Below are positions 38,119 through 47,061 of a stretch of DNA of 64,000 nt, piece after piece (the stretch's first letter is position 1; each line of letters opens with the position of its first letter). The translations under genes were made by a program, and so were the position numbers. This DNA is from Providencia alcalifaciens (GTDB lineage: Bacteria; Pseudomonadota; Gammaproteobacteria; Enterobacterales; Enterobacteriaceae), in assembly GCA_025961275.1 (NCBI GenBank), contig JAOQNJ010000001.1, forward strand, positions 4,671,353-4,735,352, written 5' to 3'. The notes beneath the pieces were generated by a model, which saw only the letters and a list, made by a program, of their open reading frames with translations, searched no databases and was not told where the DNA came from.

Positions 38119-40737
38119 ATGACCCAGTTGCGACAAGCGAAATATCGTCAGGACTATCAAGCTCCCGATTATACGACCACTGAAATTGATCTCGATTTTA
38201 TCCTCGATCCCGCAAAAACGGTTGTCACGGCAACCAGTCAAGTTAAGCGCATTAACCCACAGTCCTCCACATTTGAATTGCATGGCGAAGACCTTGTACT
38301 GGTTAGTGTTGAAGTGAATGGCCAACCTTGGACTGATTATAAAGAACAAGAGAGCAAATTAATTCTCAGATCATTGCCAGAAGCATTTACCCTGCGAATT
38401 GTGAATGAAATCAGCCCAGAAAAAAATACGGCATTAGAAGGTTTATATGTTTCCGGTGATGCTCTTTGTACGCAATGTGAAGCAGAAGGTTTCCGACATA
38501 TTACTTATTATCAAGATCGGCCTGACGTTTTAGCGCGTTACACGACGACAATTACGGCTGATAAGCAGCGTTATCCTTATTTACTATCAAATGGTAACCG
38601 TATTGCCGAAGGCATTCTTGAAGATGGACGCCACTGGGTTAAATGGGAAGATCCATTCCCAAAACCAAGTTACCTATTCGCTTTAGTCGCGGGTGATTTT
38701 GATGTCCTTAGTGATATCTTTATCACACGCAGTGGACGTGAAGTGGCTTTAGAGCTGTTTGTTGATAAAGGTAATCTTGATCGCGCGCCATGGGCAATGC
38801 AATCGCTTAAAAATGCCATGAAATGGGATGAAGAGCGCTTTGGCCTTGAGTATGATCTTGATATCTATATGATTGTGGCTGTTGATTTCTTTAATATGGG
38901 CGCAATGGAAAACAAAGGCCTGAATGTCTTCAATTCAAAATATGTCCTCGCAAAAAATGAAACAGCAACCGATAAAGACTATTTGAATATCGAAGCTGTT
39001 ATCGGTCATGAGTATTTCCATAACTGGACGGGTAACCGCATTACATGTCGTGACTGGTTCCAGCTTAGTTTAAAAGAAGGTTTAACTGTTTTTCGCGATC
39101 AAGAATTTAGCTCAGATTTAGGCTCTCGTTCAGTTAACAGAATTAATAATGTTAAAGTGATGCGAGCCGCTCAGTTTGCTGAAGATGCGAGTCCTATGGC
39201 ACATCCAATTCGCCCTGAAAAAGTGATCGAGATGAATAACTTCTATACCTTGACGGTTTATGAAAAAGGTTCTGAAGTTATTCGCATGATCCACACTTTA
39301 TTGGGCGAGGAGATGTTCCAAGCCGGTATCCAGCTTTATGTTCATCGTCACGATGGTAGTGCGGCAACTTGTAATGATTTTGTACAAGCAATGGAAGATG
39401 CATCAAATGTGGATCTTTCTCTATTCCGTCGTTGGTATAGTCAATCAGGTACACCAGTTTTAACTGTCCGTGATGAATATTTCCCAGAAAAACAGCAATA
39501 TGTTTTGCATGTTAATCAAATGACGCCACCAACAGCGGATCAAGCGGATAAACAACCATTACATATCCCTCTGGATGTTGAGTTATATGGTGAAGATGGC
39601 GCGGTTATTCCTCTAAAGCATTTAGGTAGCACGGTTAATTCAGTGCTCAATGTGACGCAAGAGTCACAAAGTTTTACGTTTGATGAAGTTCCTAGCCGGC
39701 CTGTGCCTTCACTTTTACGAGAATTCTCTGCGCCAGTTAAGTTGGATTATGCTTATAGTGATGAGCAACTTGCATTTTTAATGCAGTATTCTAGCAATGA
39801 ATTTTCCCGGTGGGATGCGGCTCAACAGCTGATCAACAATTATGTGAAGATCAATGTGGCTAATCAACAAGCGGGCAAACCGCTCGTGTTCCCAGAACAT
39901 GTGATTGATGCATTCCGTGCCGTTTTACTGAGTGATTCTATTGATCCTGCTTTAGTTGCTCTCATATTGACTTTGCCTTCTGAAAATGAAATGTCGGAAT
40001 CATTCCAAACGATCGACCCTGATGCGATTCATGTTGTTGCAGATTTCATTGCTCATCGATTAGCAACTGAAATGGCTGATGAATTTTTAGCCGTCTACCA
40101 ATCAATTAAAATTGATGGCTATCGCGTCGATCACCAAGATATTGCCAAACGAGCACTGCGCAATATTTGCTTGCAGTATATTGCGGCTGGGGATTCTCAA
40201 GATCTTGCAAATAAGCTGGTGTCTGCACAATTTAAATCAGCAGATAATATGACAGATTCACTGGCTGCATTAACCGCAGCAAATGAATCTCAGTTACCTT
40301 GTCTTGAGGCATTGATGGCAGAGTTTGATGAACGTTGGCATCAAGATGGGTTAGTGATGGATAAATGGTTCATGCTGCAAGGCTCTAGCCCTGCATCAGA
40401 TGTGTTGAATAAAGTACGCGGGTTGCTAGAACACCGTTCCTTTAGCATGAGCAACCCGAATCGCGTCCGTTCATTGGTAGGAGCATTTACCTCAGGTAAT
40501 CCATCCGCATTTCATACGCGAGATGGCAGTGGATATCAGTTCCTATATGAAATTTTAGTTGATTTGAATACGCGTAATCCGCAAGTGGCATCAAGATTGA
40601 TCGAGCCGTTAATCCGCTTGAAACGTTACGATGAGCAACGCCAAGGTTTAATGCGCAATGTGCTTGAGCAACTTAAAGGATTAGAAAATCTTTCAGGTGA
40701 CTTATTTGAGAAAGTGACTAAAGCACTTGAAGGCTAA
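38119..40737 (+). CDS. pepN: Aminopeptidase N
   Basis: PepN is the main cytoplasmic M1-family aminopeptidase, releasing N-terminal residues from peptides made by ATP-dependent proteases. The 872-residue product (870 in E. coli) has the exopeptidase motif GAMENKG and the zinc site HEYFHNWTGNR (HExxH) with the third ligand in LKEGLTVFRDQEF. The order is an N-terminal beta domain, the catalytic domain (about residues 190-440), a small beta domain and a large C-terminal helical domain. AAAGG before the ATG serves as ribosome site. It is monocistronic. Confidence 0.97.
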   Translation: MTQLRQAKYRQDYQAPDYTTTEIDLDFILDPAKTVVTATSQVKRINPQSSTFELHGEDLVLVSVEVNGQPWTDYKEQESKLILRSLPEAFTLRIVNEISPEKNTALEGLYVSGDALCTQCEAEGFRHITYYQDRPDVLARYTTTITADKQRYPYLLSNGNRIAEGILEDGRHWVKWEDPFPKPSYLFALVAGDFDVLSDIFITRSGREVALELFVDKGNLDRAPWAMQSLKNAMKWDEERFGLEYDLDIYMIVAVDFFNMGAMENKGLNVFNSKYVLAKNETATDKDYLNIEAVIGHEYFHNWTGNRITCRDWFQLSLKEGLTVFRDQEFSSDLGSRSVNRINNVKVMRAAQFAEDASPMAHPIRPEKVIEMNNFYTLTVYEKGSEVIRMIHTLLGEEMFQAGIQLYVHRHDGSAATCNDFVQAMEDASNVDLSLFRRWYSQSGTPVLTVRDEYFPEKQQYVLHVNQMTPPTADQADKQPLHIPLDVELYGEDGAVIPLKHLGSTVNSVLNVTQESQSFTFDEVPSRPVPSLLREFSAPVKLDYAYSDEQLAFLMQYSSNEFSRWDAAQQLINNYVKINVANQQAGKPLVFPEHVIDAFRAVLLSDSIDPALVALILTLPSENEMSESFQTIDPDAIHVVADFIAHRLATEMADEFLAVYQSIKIDGYRVDHQDIAKRALRNICLQYIAAGDSQDLANKLVSAQFKSADNMTDSLAALTAANESQLPCLEALMAEFDERWHQDGLVMDKWFMLQGSSPASDVLNKVRGLLEHRSFSMSNPNRVRSLVGAFTSGNPSAFHTRDGSGYQFLYEILVDLNTRNPQVASRLIEPLIRLKRYDEQRQGLMRNVLEQLKGLENLSGDLFEKVTKALEG

Positions 40738-40770
40738 ACGGCTTATTTAGCAGCAAAAAAGCTATCTATA

Positions 40771-40799
40771 ACCCCTGAGTCAATTTCAGGGGTTTTTTG
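40771..40799 (+). terminator. Intrinsic terminator after pepN
   Basis: ACCCCTGA / TCAGGGGT hairpin with TTTTTT directly following. Confidence 0.93.
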
Positions 40800-40958
40800 T
40801 TTTATAGATAAGTGTATCAAGAACATCAGGAATTGAAGTTTTTTAGCTATTCCGGCGTAAAGTCATCACCAGATGAGAGCAGTGAAAAGTCACTTGCTGA
40901 TACTTATCTGCTGGCAATTTAAAGTAGAGCTTCTGTTGATTGAGTGCTGGTGTAGTGT
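40800..40958 (-). other. Spacer with an unassigned minus-strand open frame
   Basis: On the minus strand a frame without a clear start is open across 40843-40965 and reads TTPALNQQKLYFKLPADKY followed by QQVTFHCSHLVMTLRRNS before a TAA. It looks protein-like and lies just after the small XRE gene in another frame. It may be a remnant of a second gene or of a longer, frameshifted version of that gene. The family is not recognised. Confidence 0.3.
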
Positions 40959-41126
40959 CTATTGCTTAATTGTTATTGTAAAGGTAGCTAACTCGATTAA
41001 CTTTGCTACTTCTTGCGCTTTTTCATAACGTTTGTAGCTTCTTAGACTAACCCCAAGTTCTTTTGATGCTCGTTCCTGATCCCAATTCATCCCTCGTCGC
41101 CATAATCGCAGTTCAAATCCAGTCAT
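40959..41126 (-). CDS. Small XRE-type helix-turn-helix protein
   Basis: A 55-residue product beginning MTGFELRLWRRGMNWDQERASKELGVSLRSYKRYE. The pattern (W..ERAS..LGVS.RSYKRYE) is the helix-turn-helix of the Cro/C1 (XRE) family, occupying nearly the whole protein. The ribosome site is weak (TTGGAATG). Such one-domain proteins are often orphan or phage-derived regulators. There is no partner toxin in a normal frame, although the minus-strand frame downstream could be a broken one. The gene is too short for a confident functional call. Confidence 0.65.
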   Translation of the reverse strand: MTGFELRLWRRGMNWDQERASKELGVSLRSYKRYEKAQEVAKLIELATFTITIKQ

Positions 41127-41138
41127 AACATTCCAATA

Positions 41139-41291
41139 AATAATTCGAGATCAAAATCGATTTCACTACTGTCATGGTAGAGAGATGACCTTTAGTCGGC
41201 AGAGAAAATAGGTGGGCGGAGTATAGATAATCTCTCTGACTCGACGAGCTGAGTGCACTCAACAAGCCTGTAGCTTGAAGTATGGCAAATA
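41139..41291 (-). repeat. ERIC/IRU-like palindromic repeat (copy F)
   Basis: Read on the minus strand it begins with CCATACTTCAAGCTACAGG, has CGTCGAGTCAGAGAGATTATC at its centre (matching CCGAGTCACATAGTTTATC of copy B) and ends CTCGAATTATTTA. At about 150 bases it is longer than the others. The remaining bases to pyrD (41292-41583) show no gene. Confidence 0.65.
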
Positions 41292-41583
41292 TAGATTGAT
41301 ATTTTCGTAGATTAAGTTGCGCAAGATAGGGTAATCTATATCGCGTTTTATCAGATGAAAATAACTGTACGTTGAAAATAACCTTGGCAAATTTGATTTG
41401 GCGGTTTTTTTTGATGCGCAGGATATTGTGTCTTTAATCGCTTTATACACCAAATAATTCAGGTTGTCGGTAGGCGGTAAGTGAACAAGTTACTAGGCAC
41501 GTAGAAAACTCAGTGACTAGAGTGAGAAACCTCAAATCGGCAGCTGAAGCATTAAGGGTATAGACAGAAATAGGTTATTGGAT

Positions 41584-42594
41584 ATGTTATATCACCTTGC
41601 CCGCAAGGCTTTATTCCAGTTAGACCCAGAAAAAGCTCATGAATTGACTTTTCGCCACCTTCATCGTTTAAATAATTCCCCTTTTAAATGCCTTTTACGT
41701 CAATCTGTTGCGACTAAACCTGTTCAATGTATGGGGCTATCATTCAAAAATCCGCTGGGACTTGCTGCTGGTTTGGATAAAGATGGTGAATGCATCGATG
41801 CTTTTGGCGCAATGGGGTTTGGGTTTGTTGAGATAGGTACCGTGACGCCTCGAGCGCAATTAGGTAATGATAAACCTCGATTATTCAGACTGCCGGAAGC
41901 AGAAGGTCTGATCAATCGCATGGGATTTAACAATAAAGGTGTTGATAATCTGGTTGAGAATGTCAAAAAAACAACATATGGCGGGATCATTGGAATTAAC
42001 ATTGGTAAAAATAAAGATACACCAGTTGAACAAGGTAAAGACGACTATTTAATTTGTATGGATAAGGTGTATTCGCACGCAGGATATATTGCCATAAATA
42101 TCTCATCACCAAATACTCCAGGCTTGCGCACTTTACAATATGGAGATGCATTAGACGATTTATTAAGTGGAATAAAAGCAAAACAGCTTGAGCTCCAATC
42201 GAAACATCAAAAATATGTTCCTGTTACTGTTAAAATTGCACCTGATCTAACAGAAGAAGAAATAATACAGGTCACCGATAGCTTAGTTCGCCATAATATT
42301 GATGGTGTCATAGCGACAAATACCACTTTAGACCGTGCTTTAGTTCAAGGTTTAAATCATTGTAATGAGGCTGGTGGTTTAAGTGGACGTCCTGTCCAAT
42401 TTAAAAGTACTGAAGTTATCAGAATACTTTCCCGCGAATTAAATGGGAAATTACCGATTATTGGTGTTGGTGGAATTGATTCATTAACAGCGGCGAGAGA
42501 GAAAATGGACGCAGGTGCATCATTGATCCAAATTTATTCTGGTTTTATATATCATGGACCAAAATTAATAAAAGATATTGTGAATCATATATAG
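41584..42594 (+). CDS. pyrD: Dihydroorotate dehydrogenase (quinone), class 2
   Basis: PyrD oxidises dihydroorotate to orotate at the inner membrane, passing electrons to quinone, in pyrimidine synthesis. I start at the ATG at 41584 ([20 protein letters not shown]), giving 336 residues as in E. coli; a TTG two codons earlier is also in frame. The amphipathic N-terminal helix is the membrane and quinone-binding part. FMN-binding and catalytic blocks include [41 protein letters not shown] with the catalytic Ser, and GVGGIDS. The leader shows no obvious CTP-sensing C-tract like that of E. coli pyrD. Confidence 0.96.
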   Translation: MLYHLARKALFQLDPEKAHELTFRHLHRLNNSPFKCLLRQSVATKPVQCMGLSFKNPLGLAAGLDKDGECIDAFGAMGFGFVEIGTVTPRAQLGNDKPRLFRLPEAEGLINRMGFNNKGVDNLVENVKKTTYGGIIGINIGKNKDTPVEQGKDDYLICMDKVYSHAGYIAINISSPNTPGLRTLQYGDALDDLLSGIKAKQLELQSKHQKYVPVTVKIAPDLTEEEIIQVTDSLVRHNIDGVIATNTTLDRALVQGLNHCNEAGGLSGRPVQFKSTEVIRILSRELNGKLPIIGVGGIDSLTAAREKMDAGASLIQIYSGFIYHGPKLIKDIVNHI

Positions 42595-42612
42595 TTTACT
42601 ATAAATTTACTT

Positions 42613-42641
42613 AAGGGGGGCTTTATTTATGCCCCTTTTTA
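42613..42641 (+). terminator. Intrinsic terminator after pyrD
   Basis: AAGGGG...GC / GCCCCTT hairpin with an AT-rich loop and a TTTTT run. Confidence 0.9.
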
Positions 42642-42656
42642 ATTTATATTAAATAA

Positions 42657-42766
42657 ACTCGTCATATTTCGAGTTGCATGGTTGTTGACTATACTTAGCT
42701 AGCCGAGCCACATAGTTTATCTATGCTTCCCACCTATATGTAAATCGAATTATGTAGAGTATAGAT
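42657..42766 (+). repeat. ERIC/IRU-like palindromic repeat (copy G)
   Basis: ACTCGTCATATTTCGAGTTG opens it and AAATCGAATTATGTAGAGTA closes it; the centre GCCGAGCCACATAGTTTATC is nearly identical to copy B. It is about 110 bases, with a short deletion on the right side. Confidence 0.82.
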
Positions 42767-42808
42767 TGCTTATTTTTTTAATCGATTTTGAGATGGATTT
42801 ATCTGGAA

Positions 42809-42930
42809 TTATACCTAAAATAATTCAAGTGCAGTTAGATAAGCGAGCTGAAAATATTCCTGAGCGGCAATAAGAATGTGATTTGGGGAGAAGAGCAGAC
42901 GTAACCGCATCTTGATGTATTGGGGTATAT
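42809..42930 (-). repeat. ERIC/IRU-like palindromic repeat (copy H)
   Basis: On the plus strand it begins TTATACCTAAAATAATTCAAG and ends near GGGGTATAT, that is, the ERIC arms in reverse orientation, with GTGATTTGGGGAGAAGAGC at the centre. It is followed at once by copy I. Confidence 0.65.
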
Positions 42931-43083
42931 ACTCAAAATATTTTGAATTATGCATAGGCAAAAAAAACTATTTATATGAAAAAGTCCAAAATAGATTAAA
43001 CAATACGGTAATTCGAGTCGCTGAGTGTATCATTTTAATTAGCAATACATGGTATGCAGCTTGAAGTATGAAGAGGATATATC
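42928..43083 (-). repeat. ERIC/IRU-like palindromic repeat (copy I)
   Basis: It begins TATACTCAAAATATTTTGAA, has TTCGAGTCGCTGAGTGTATC inside and ends CAGCTTGAAGTATGAAGAG, in reverse orientation, just upstream of zapC. Its middle is enlarged by AT-rich sequence. Confidence 0.6.
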
Positions 43084-43122
43084 TTAATAATAGTTTGCCT
43101 ATAAATCGCTAAAGGATCGTTT

Positions 43123-43668
43123 ATGAAAATTAAACCCGATGATCATTGGCGTTGGTATTTTGATCATGACCATGACAGGGTGATGTTAGATCTTGCTAAC
43201 GGTATGATATTTCGCTCATGCTTTCCCGCCAAAATGCTAACGGTATGCGCACGTGCTGAGGTGGCTTTTAGTATTGAAGATGCCGGTGAGTTTTATATAT
43301 TTGATGAGCAGGCTAAAAGATTAAATCTATCAAACGAAGAAAGAGCTGAATTAGTCTTAAATAGTTTAGTAGCACTCCGTTTTCTTAAACCTCAAATGCC
43401 AAAAAGTTGGTATTTTTCTTCTTTCCACGATATTGATATGCCATCTCAAGGGCAACTTATTCAAGTTCGCCTAGAAAATACGAACAGCGTTGCGACATTT
43501 ATTATTGCAGAAGCAGGTACATCGGCGAGTTTATGTTTATTAGCTGAGACTCAATTAGAATTACCTGATCGTAAATTACGTTTTTGTGATCCAATCAAGA
43601 TCATGAATGATCGCATGATGCGATATAAACGTAAGTCTAGTGGGTTATTATACGGCAATGTTATTTAA
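43123..43668 (+). CDS. zapC: Cell division protein ZapC
   Basis: ZapC binds FtsZ and promotes lateral bundling of its filaments at midcell. The 181-residue product (180 in E. coli) starts MKIKPDDHWRWYFDHDHDRVMLDLANGM, very like E. coli. It retains LSNEERAELVLNSLVALRFLKPQMPKSW in the middle and CDPIKIMNDRM near the end. An AAAGGA ribosome site lies just upstream. The pyrD-zapC order is conserved, but three repeats now separate the genes, so zapC probably has its own promoter. Confidence 0.94.
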   Translation: MKIKPDDHWRWYFDHDHDRVMLDLANGMIFRSCFPAKMLTVCARAEVAFSIEDAGEFYIFDEQAKRLNLSNEERAELVLNSLVALRFLKPQMPKSWYFSSFHDIDMPSQGQLIQVRLENTNSVATFIIAEAGTSASLCLLAETQLELPDRKLRFCDPIKIMNDRMMRYKRKSSGLLYGNVI

Positions 43669-43723
43669 TTGATCGTCCATGATCTTTTTTGATAATCATT
43701 GTTGGTATGATGATATTAAACAA

Positions 43724-44839
43724 TTACTGTAAAGATAATTTGAGCGCACTTTTAGGAATACAACTACAGGTTAATATATAGCCATCGTCTTTAATTGCAC
43801 TTTGTTTTAAAGGTGTGATTTCCCCTTCAATAAGTTTTACTTTACATTGTCCACAAATCCCAGCACGGCATGAATAAGGTAGCGATACACCTTTTGATTC
43901 AAGCTGTTCAAGAATAACTTCTTGAGTATTTCCTTCATATTTATTGTTTTCAAACGTTAATGTCACCGAACTTAACTGAGATTGAATAACCTCTGGTTTA
44001 ATATCTACATCTCTTTCTTGTGGGAAATATTGACTCGGCTGTTTCTTTTCAAGCACAGTCACCGTATCGCCGACACGAATAACGCCAGTATTATTGATAA
44101 TGATATTTTGCCCGAAATCAATATTACCGTTCTCTGCTGTGCGGAATGTTTGTAGGGTTGCTAGTGGTTCACGATTTGGGTGTTTAATGCCTTTTTCAGG
44201 ACTTACAGTTGTTAAGATACAACGGCTACACGGTTTATCTAAGGTAAACACAACGTCACCAATTTGAATCTTATGCCAAGTATCCTCTTCAAAAGGTTGT
44301 GCTCCCGTAATAATCAAATTACCTCGAAATTGCTCAAGTTTGATACTCGCGGGGCAGCGTCTTTGTAATTCTTGCACTGAAGCTTCATTAATCAATAAAA
44401 ATGGATAGCCATCGGCAAAAGATAATGGCACATCAGGAATGGTTTTAACACGGCGAGATAGTTGTGAACTTAACCAACGAAGTTGTACAGGTTCGTCAAA
44501 ATAGCGACTTAACCAAGAATTAATGGCTTCAGGTGCAATTAGTGCATGAAAATGATTGCCCCATACTTCGGTTGGACTCTGATTTTGATCAAAGTCCTGA
44601 TACAATACCGTCACACTTTCACCATCCGGTGCTTTGAGATAGAGGCCATTATTTAGCACTGCTGGTGTAAATAGTAACATCTGCGGGTATTTTCTTGCCG
44701 TGATAAATTTACCTTCCTGTGTTGTTACCATAAAATTACGATCAAATATTAGTCCGCTGGTATCTGCGTATGCATGGGAAAGACGTATACCCCTCATTGA
44801 TTTAACGGGGTGTGTATAAAGACGTGAAAGCGTTATCAT
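43724..44839 (-). CDS. ycbX: MOSC and 2Fe-2S ferredoxin domain protein YcbX
   Basis: YcbX is a molybdenum-cofactor enzyme of the MOSC family that, in E. coli, reduces N-hydroxylated bases such as 6-hydroxylaminopurine. The 371-residue product (369 in E. coli) has an N-terminal MOSC_N barrel (LYTHPVKSMRGIRLSHAY), the MOSC core with the cofactor cysteine in DKPCSRCILTTV and GQNIIINNTG, and a C-terminal ferredoxin. The cluster ligands are CRAGICGQC and the later CSC. The domain order and all cluster cysteines are intact. It is convergent with zapC and divergent from rlmKL. Confidence 0.95.
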   Translation of the reverse strand: MITLSRLYTHPVKSMRGIRLSHAYADTSGLIFDRNFMVTTQEGKFITARKYPQMLLFTPAVLNNGLYLKAPDGESVTVLYQDFDQNQSPTEVWGNHFHALIAPEAINSWLSRYFDEPVQLRWLSSQLSRRVKTIPDVPLSFADGYPFLLINEASVQELQRRCPASIKLEQFRGNLIITGAQPFEEDTWHKIQIGDVVFTLDKPCSRCILTTVSPEKGIKHPNREPLATLQTFRTAENGNIDFGQNIIINNTGVIRVGDTVTVLEKKQPSQYFPQERDVDIKPEVIQSQLSSVTLTFENNKYEGNTQEVILEQLESKGVSLPYSCRAGICGQCKVKLIEGEITPLKQSAIKDDGYILTCSCIPKSALKLSLQ

Positions 44840-44937
44840 TTTTTAATCCTTAAAATTGTTGCTTAGCAACTTTATGACAAGCGCATAAGATTAGCTATAA
44901 TGCGCAACAATTTTTCATCCAATTTGGTAAAAATACT

Positions 44938-47046
44938 ATGAATTCTCTGTTTGCCAGCACAGCTCGTGGCCTAGAAGAACTATTGAAATCGGAATTAGAA
45001 GCTCTTGGCGCTAGCCAGTGCAAAATTGCACAAGGGGGCGTCCATTTTCAGGCTGATGAACGGGTTATGTATCAGAGTCTGCTCTGGAGCAGGCTGGCAT
45101 CCCGTATCTTATTACCATTGAATGAGTTTGATGTTTATAGTGACTTAGACTTGTATCTTGGTGTGCAAGTTATCGACTGGACTGAGATTTTTTCAGTGAC
45201 AGACAAGTTTGCTGTACATTTTAGTGGTACCAATGACGAGATCCGCAACAGCCAATATGGTGCGCTAAAAGTCAAAGATGCCATTGTGGATTGCTTTGTA
45301 CGTAAAATCGATCAGCGTCCTGATGTTGCTCGGCAACAACCTGATATTCGAGTGAACGTGAATCTCAATAAAGAAAAAGCGAGTGTCGCATTGGATTTAA
45401 GTGGCGACTCTATGCATATTCGTGGTTATCGTGATTTAGCAGGGCAAGCCCCACTAAAAGAAAACTTAGCTGCGGCTATCATTAATCGTTCAGGTTGGCA
45501 GAAAGATACACCGCTCGTTGACCCAATGTGTGGTTCTGGGACTTTATTAATAGAAGCTGCGATGATGGCTGCTGATAGAGCACCGGGTTTACATCGCGAT
45601 CATTGGGGCTTTTATGCATGGTCAAAATATAACCCAGAATTATGGCGTGAGCTCACAACAGAAGCTCAAGTACGCTTTCGTCAGGGACTGAAGGATACCA
45701 CATCACGTTTTCATGGTTTTGATATTGATAAACGTGTATTGGATATGGCCCGCTCTAATGCTCGTAGAGCTGGGGTGCAAGATCTGATTAGCTTTAACCA
45801 AGGTGATGCAGCAATGCTAGAAAACCCGGTTAAAACGGAAATTAAAGGAACTATCCTAAGTAACCCACCTTATGGTGAGCGTTTAGAAAGTGAACCAGCC
45901 CTAATTGCATTACATAGCCAATTAGGTCGCGTAGTTAAAGCTCGTTTTCCTGGATGGCGCTTATCTATTTTCAGTGGTTCACCTGAATTATTAAGCTGTT
46001 TGCAATTACGTTCTGAGCGTGAATTCAAAGCCAAAAATGGCCCGCTTGACTGTGTACAAAAGAATTATTTATTAGCGGAATCACCTTCAGAAACTGTGGG
46101 TGAAATTTCTCCTGATTTTGCGAATCGTCTACGTAAAAACCACAAAAAACTCAGTAAATGGGCGAAACAGCAGGGTGTTGACTGCTACCGTGTTTATGAT
46201 GCGGACTTGCCAGAATATAACGTCGCAGTGGATATTTATGGTAGCAAGGTGATTGTTCAGGAATATGCGCCGCCAAAAACAGTTGACGAACGCAAGGCTC
46301 GTCAGCGTTTATTTGATGTGATCACCGCGACGATGAATGTTTTACAGCTTTCATCAAATCAACTGATATTGAAGACGCGTCAACGGCAGAAAGGTAAACA
46401 GCAATATGAAAAACTTGCACAGAAAGATGATTTCTTTTTAGTACAAGAGTACAACGCAAAAATGCTGGTTAATTTAACTGACTATCTTGATACTGGGCTA
46501 TTTTTAGATCATCGTATTGCGCGTCGCATGTTAGGGCAAATGAGCGGTGGGGCTGATTTCCTTAACCTATTCTGTTACACCGGTTCTGCAACGGTGCATG
46601 CTGGGTTGGGTGGAGCAAAAAGTACCACGTCAGTTGACATGTCCCGTACCTATTTAGAATGGGCCGAGAAAAACTTACAAGCGAACGGTCTAAGTGGACG
46701 TCAACACCGATTGATCCAAGCAGATTGCTTGAGTTGGTTGGCAAATAGTGATGAGCAATTTGATTTGATCTTCATTGATCCACCAACATTTTCAAACTCA
46801 AAACGCATGGATGGGACTTTCGATGTTCAGCGTGATCATGTTCAACTAGTGACCCATTTAAAACGTTTATTGCGTCGTGGTGGAACCATCATGTTCTCTA
46901 ATAACAAACGTGGTTTCAAAATGGATGTAGATGCATTGAATGAGTTAGGCCTACAAGCTAGTGAAATAACAGCAAAAACTCGTTCAGAAGACTTTGCACG
47001 TAACCGTCAGATTCATAACTGCTGGCTGATCCGCCACACAGCGTAA
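44938..47046 (+). CDS. rlmL: 23S rRNA G2445/G2069 methyltransferase RlmKL
   Basis: A fused enzyme making two methylations of 23S rRNA, m2G2445 (RlmL half) and m7G2069 (RlmK half). The 702-residue product has exactly the E. coli length. The order is a THUMP domain (about 1-150), a first Rossmann methyltransferase with [15 protein letters not shown] and the catalytic SNPPYGERL (NPPY), and a second one from about residue 400 with [13 protein letters not shown] and [11 protein letters not shown]. It is followed after 15 bases by uup, so rlmKL-uup-pqiABC may be one transcript. Confidence 0.97.
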   Translation: MNSLFASTARGLEELLKSELEALGASQCKIAQGGVHFQADERVMYQSLLWSRLASRILLPLNEFDVYSDLDLYLGVQVIDWTEIFSVTDKFAVHFSGTNDEIRNSQYGALKVKDAIVDCFVRKIDQRPDVARQQPDIRVNVNLNKEKASVALDLSGDSMHIRGYRDLAGQAPLKENLAAAIINRSGWQKDTPLVDPMCGSGTLLIEAAMMAADRAPGLHRDHWGFYAWSKYNPELWRELTTEAQVRFRQGLKDTTSRFHGFDIDKRVLDMARSNARRAGVQDLISFNQGDAAMLENPVKTEIKGTILSNPPYGERLESEPALIALHSQLGRVVKARFPGWRLSIFSGSPELLSCLQLRSEREFKAKNGPLDCVQKNYLLAESPSETVGEISPDFANRLRKNHKKLSKWAKQQGVDCYRVYDADLPEYNVAVDIYGSKVIVQEYAPPKTVDERKARQRLFDVITATMNVLQLSSNQLILKTRQRQKGKQQYEKLAQKDDFFLVQEYNAKMLVNLTDYLDTGLFLDHRIARRMLGQMSGGADFLNLFCYTGSATVHAGLGGAKSTTSVDMSRTYLEWAEKNLQANGLSGRQHRLIQADCLSWLANSDEQFDLIFIDPPTFSNSKRMDGTFDVQRDHVQLVTHLKRLLRRGGTIMFSNNKRGFKMDVDALNELGLQASEITAKTRSEDFARNRQIHNCWLIRHTA

Positions 47047-47061
47047 AGGATAAAAAAATCA

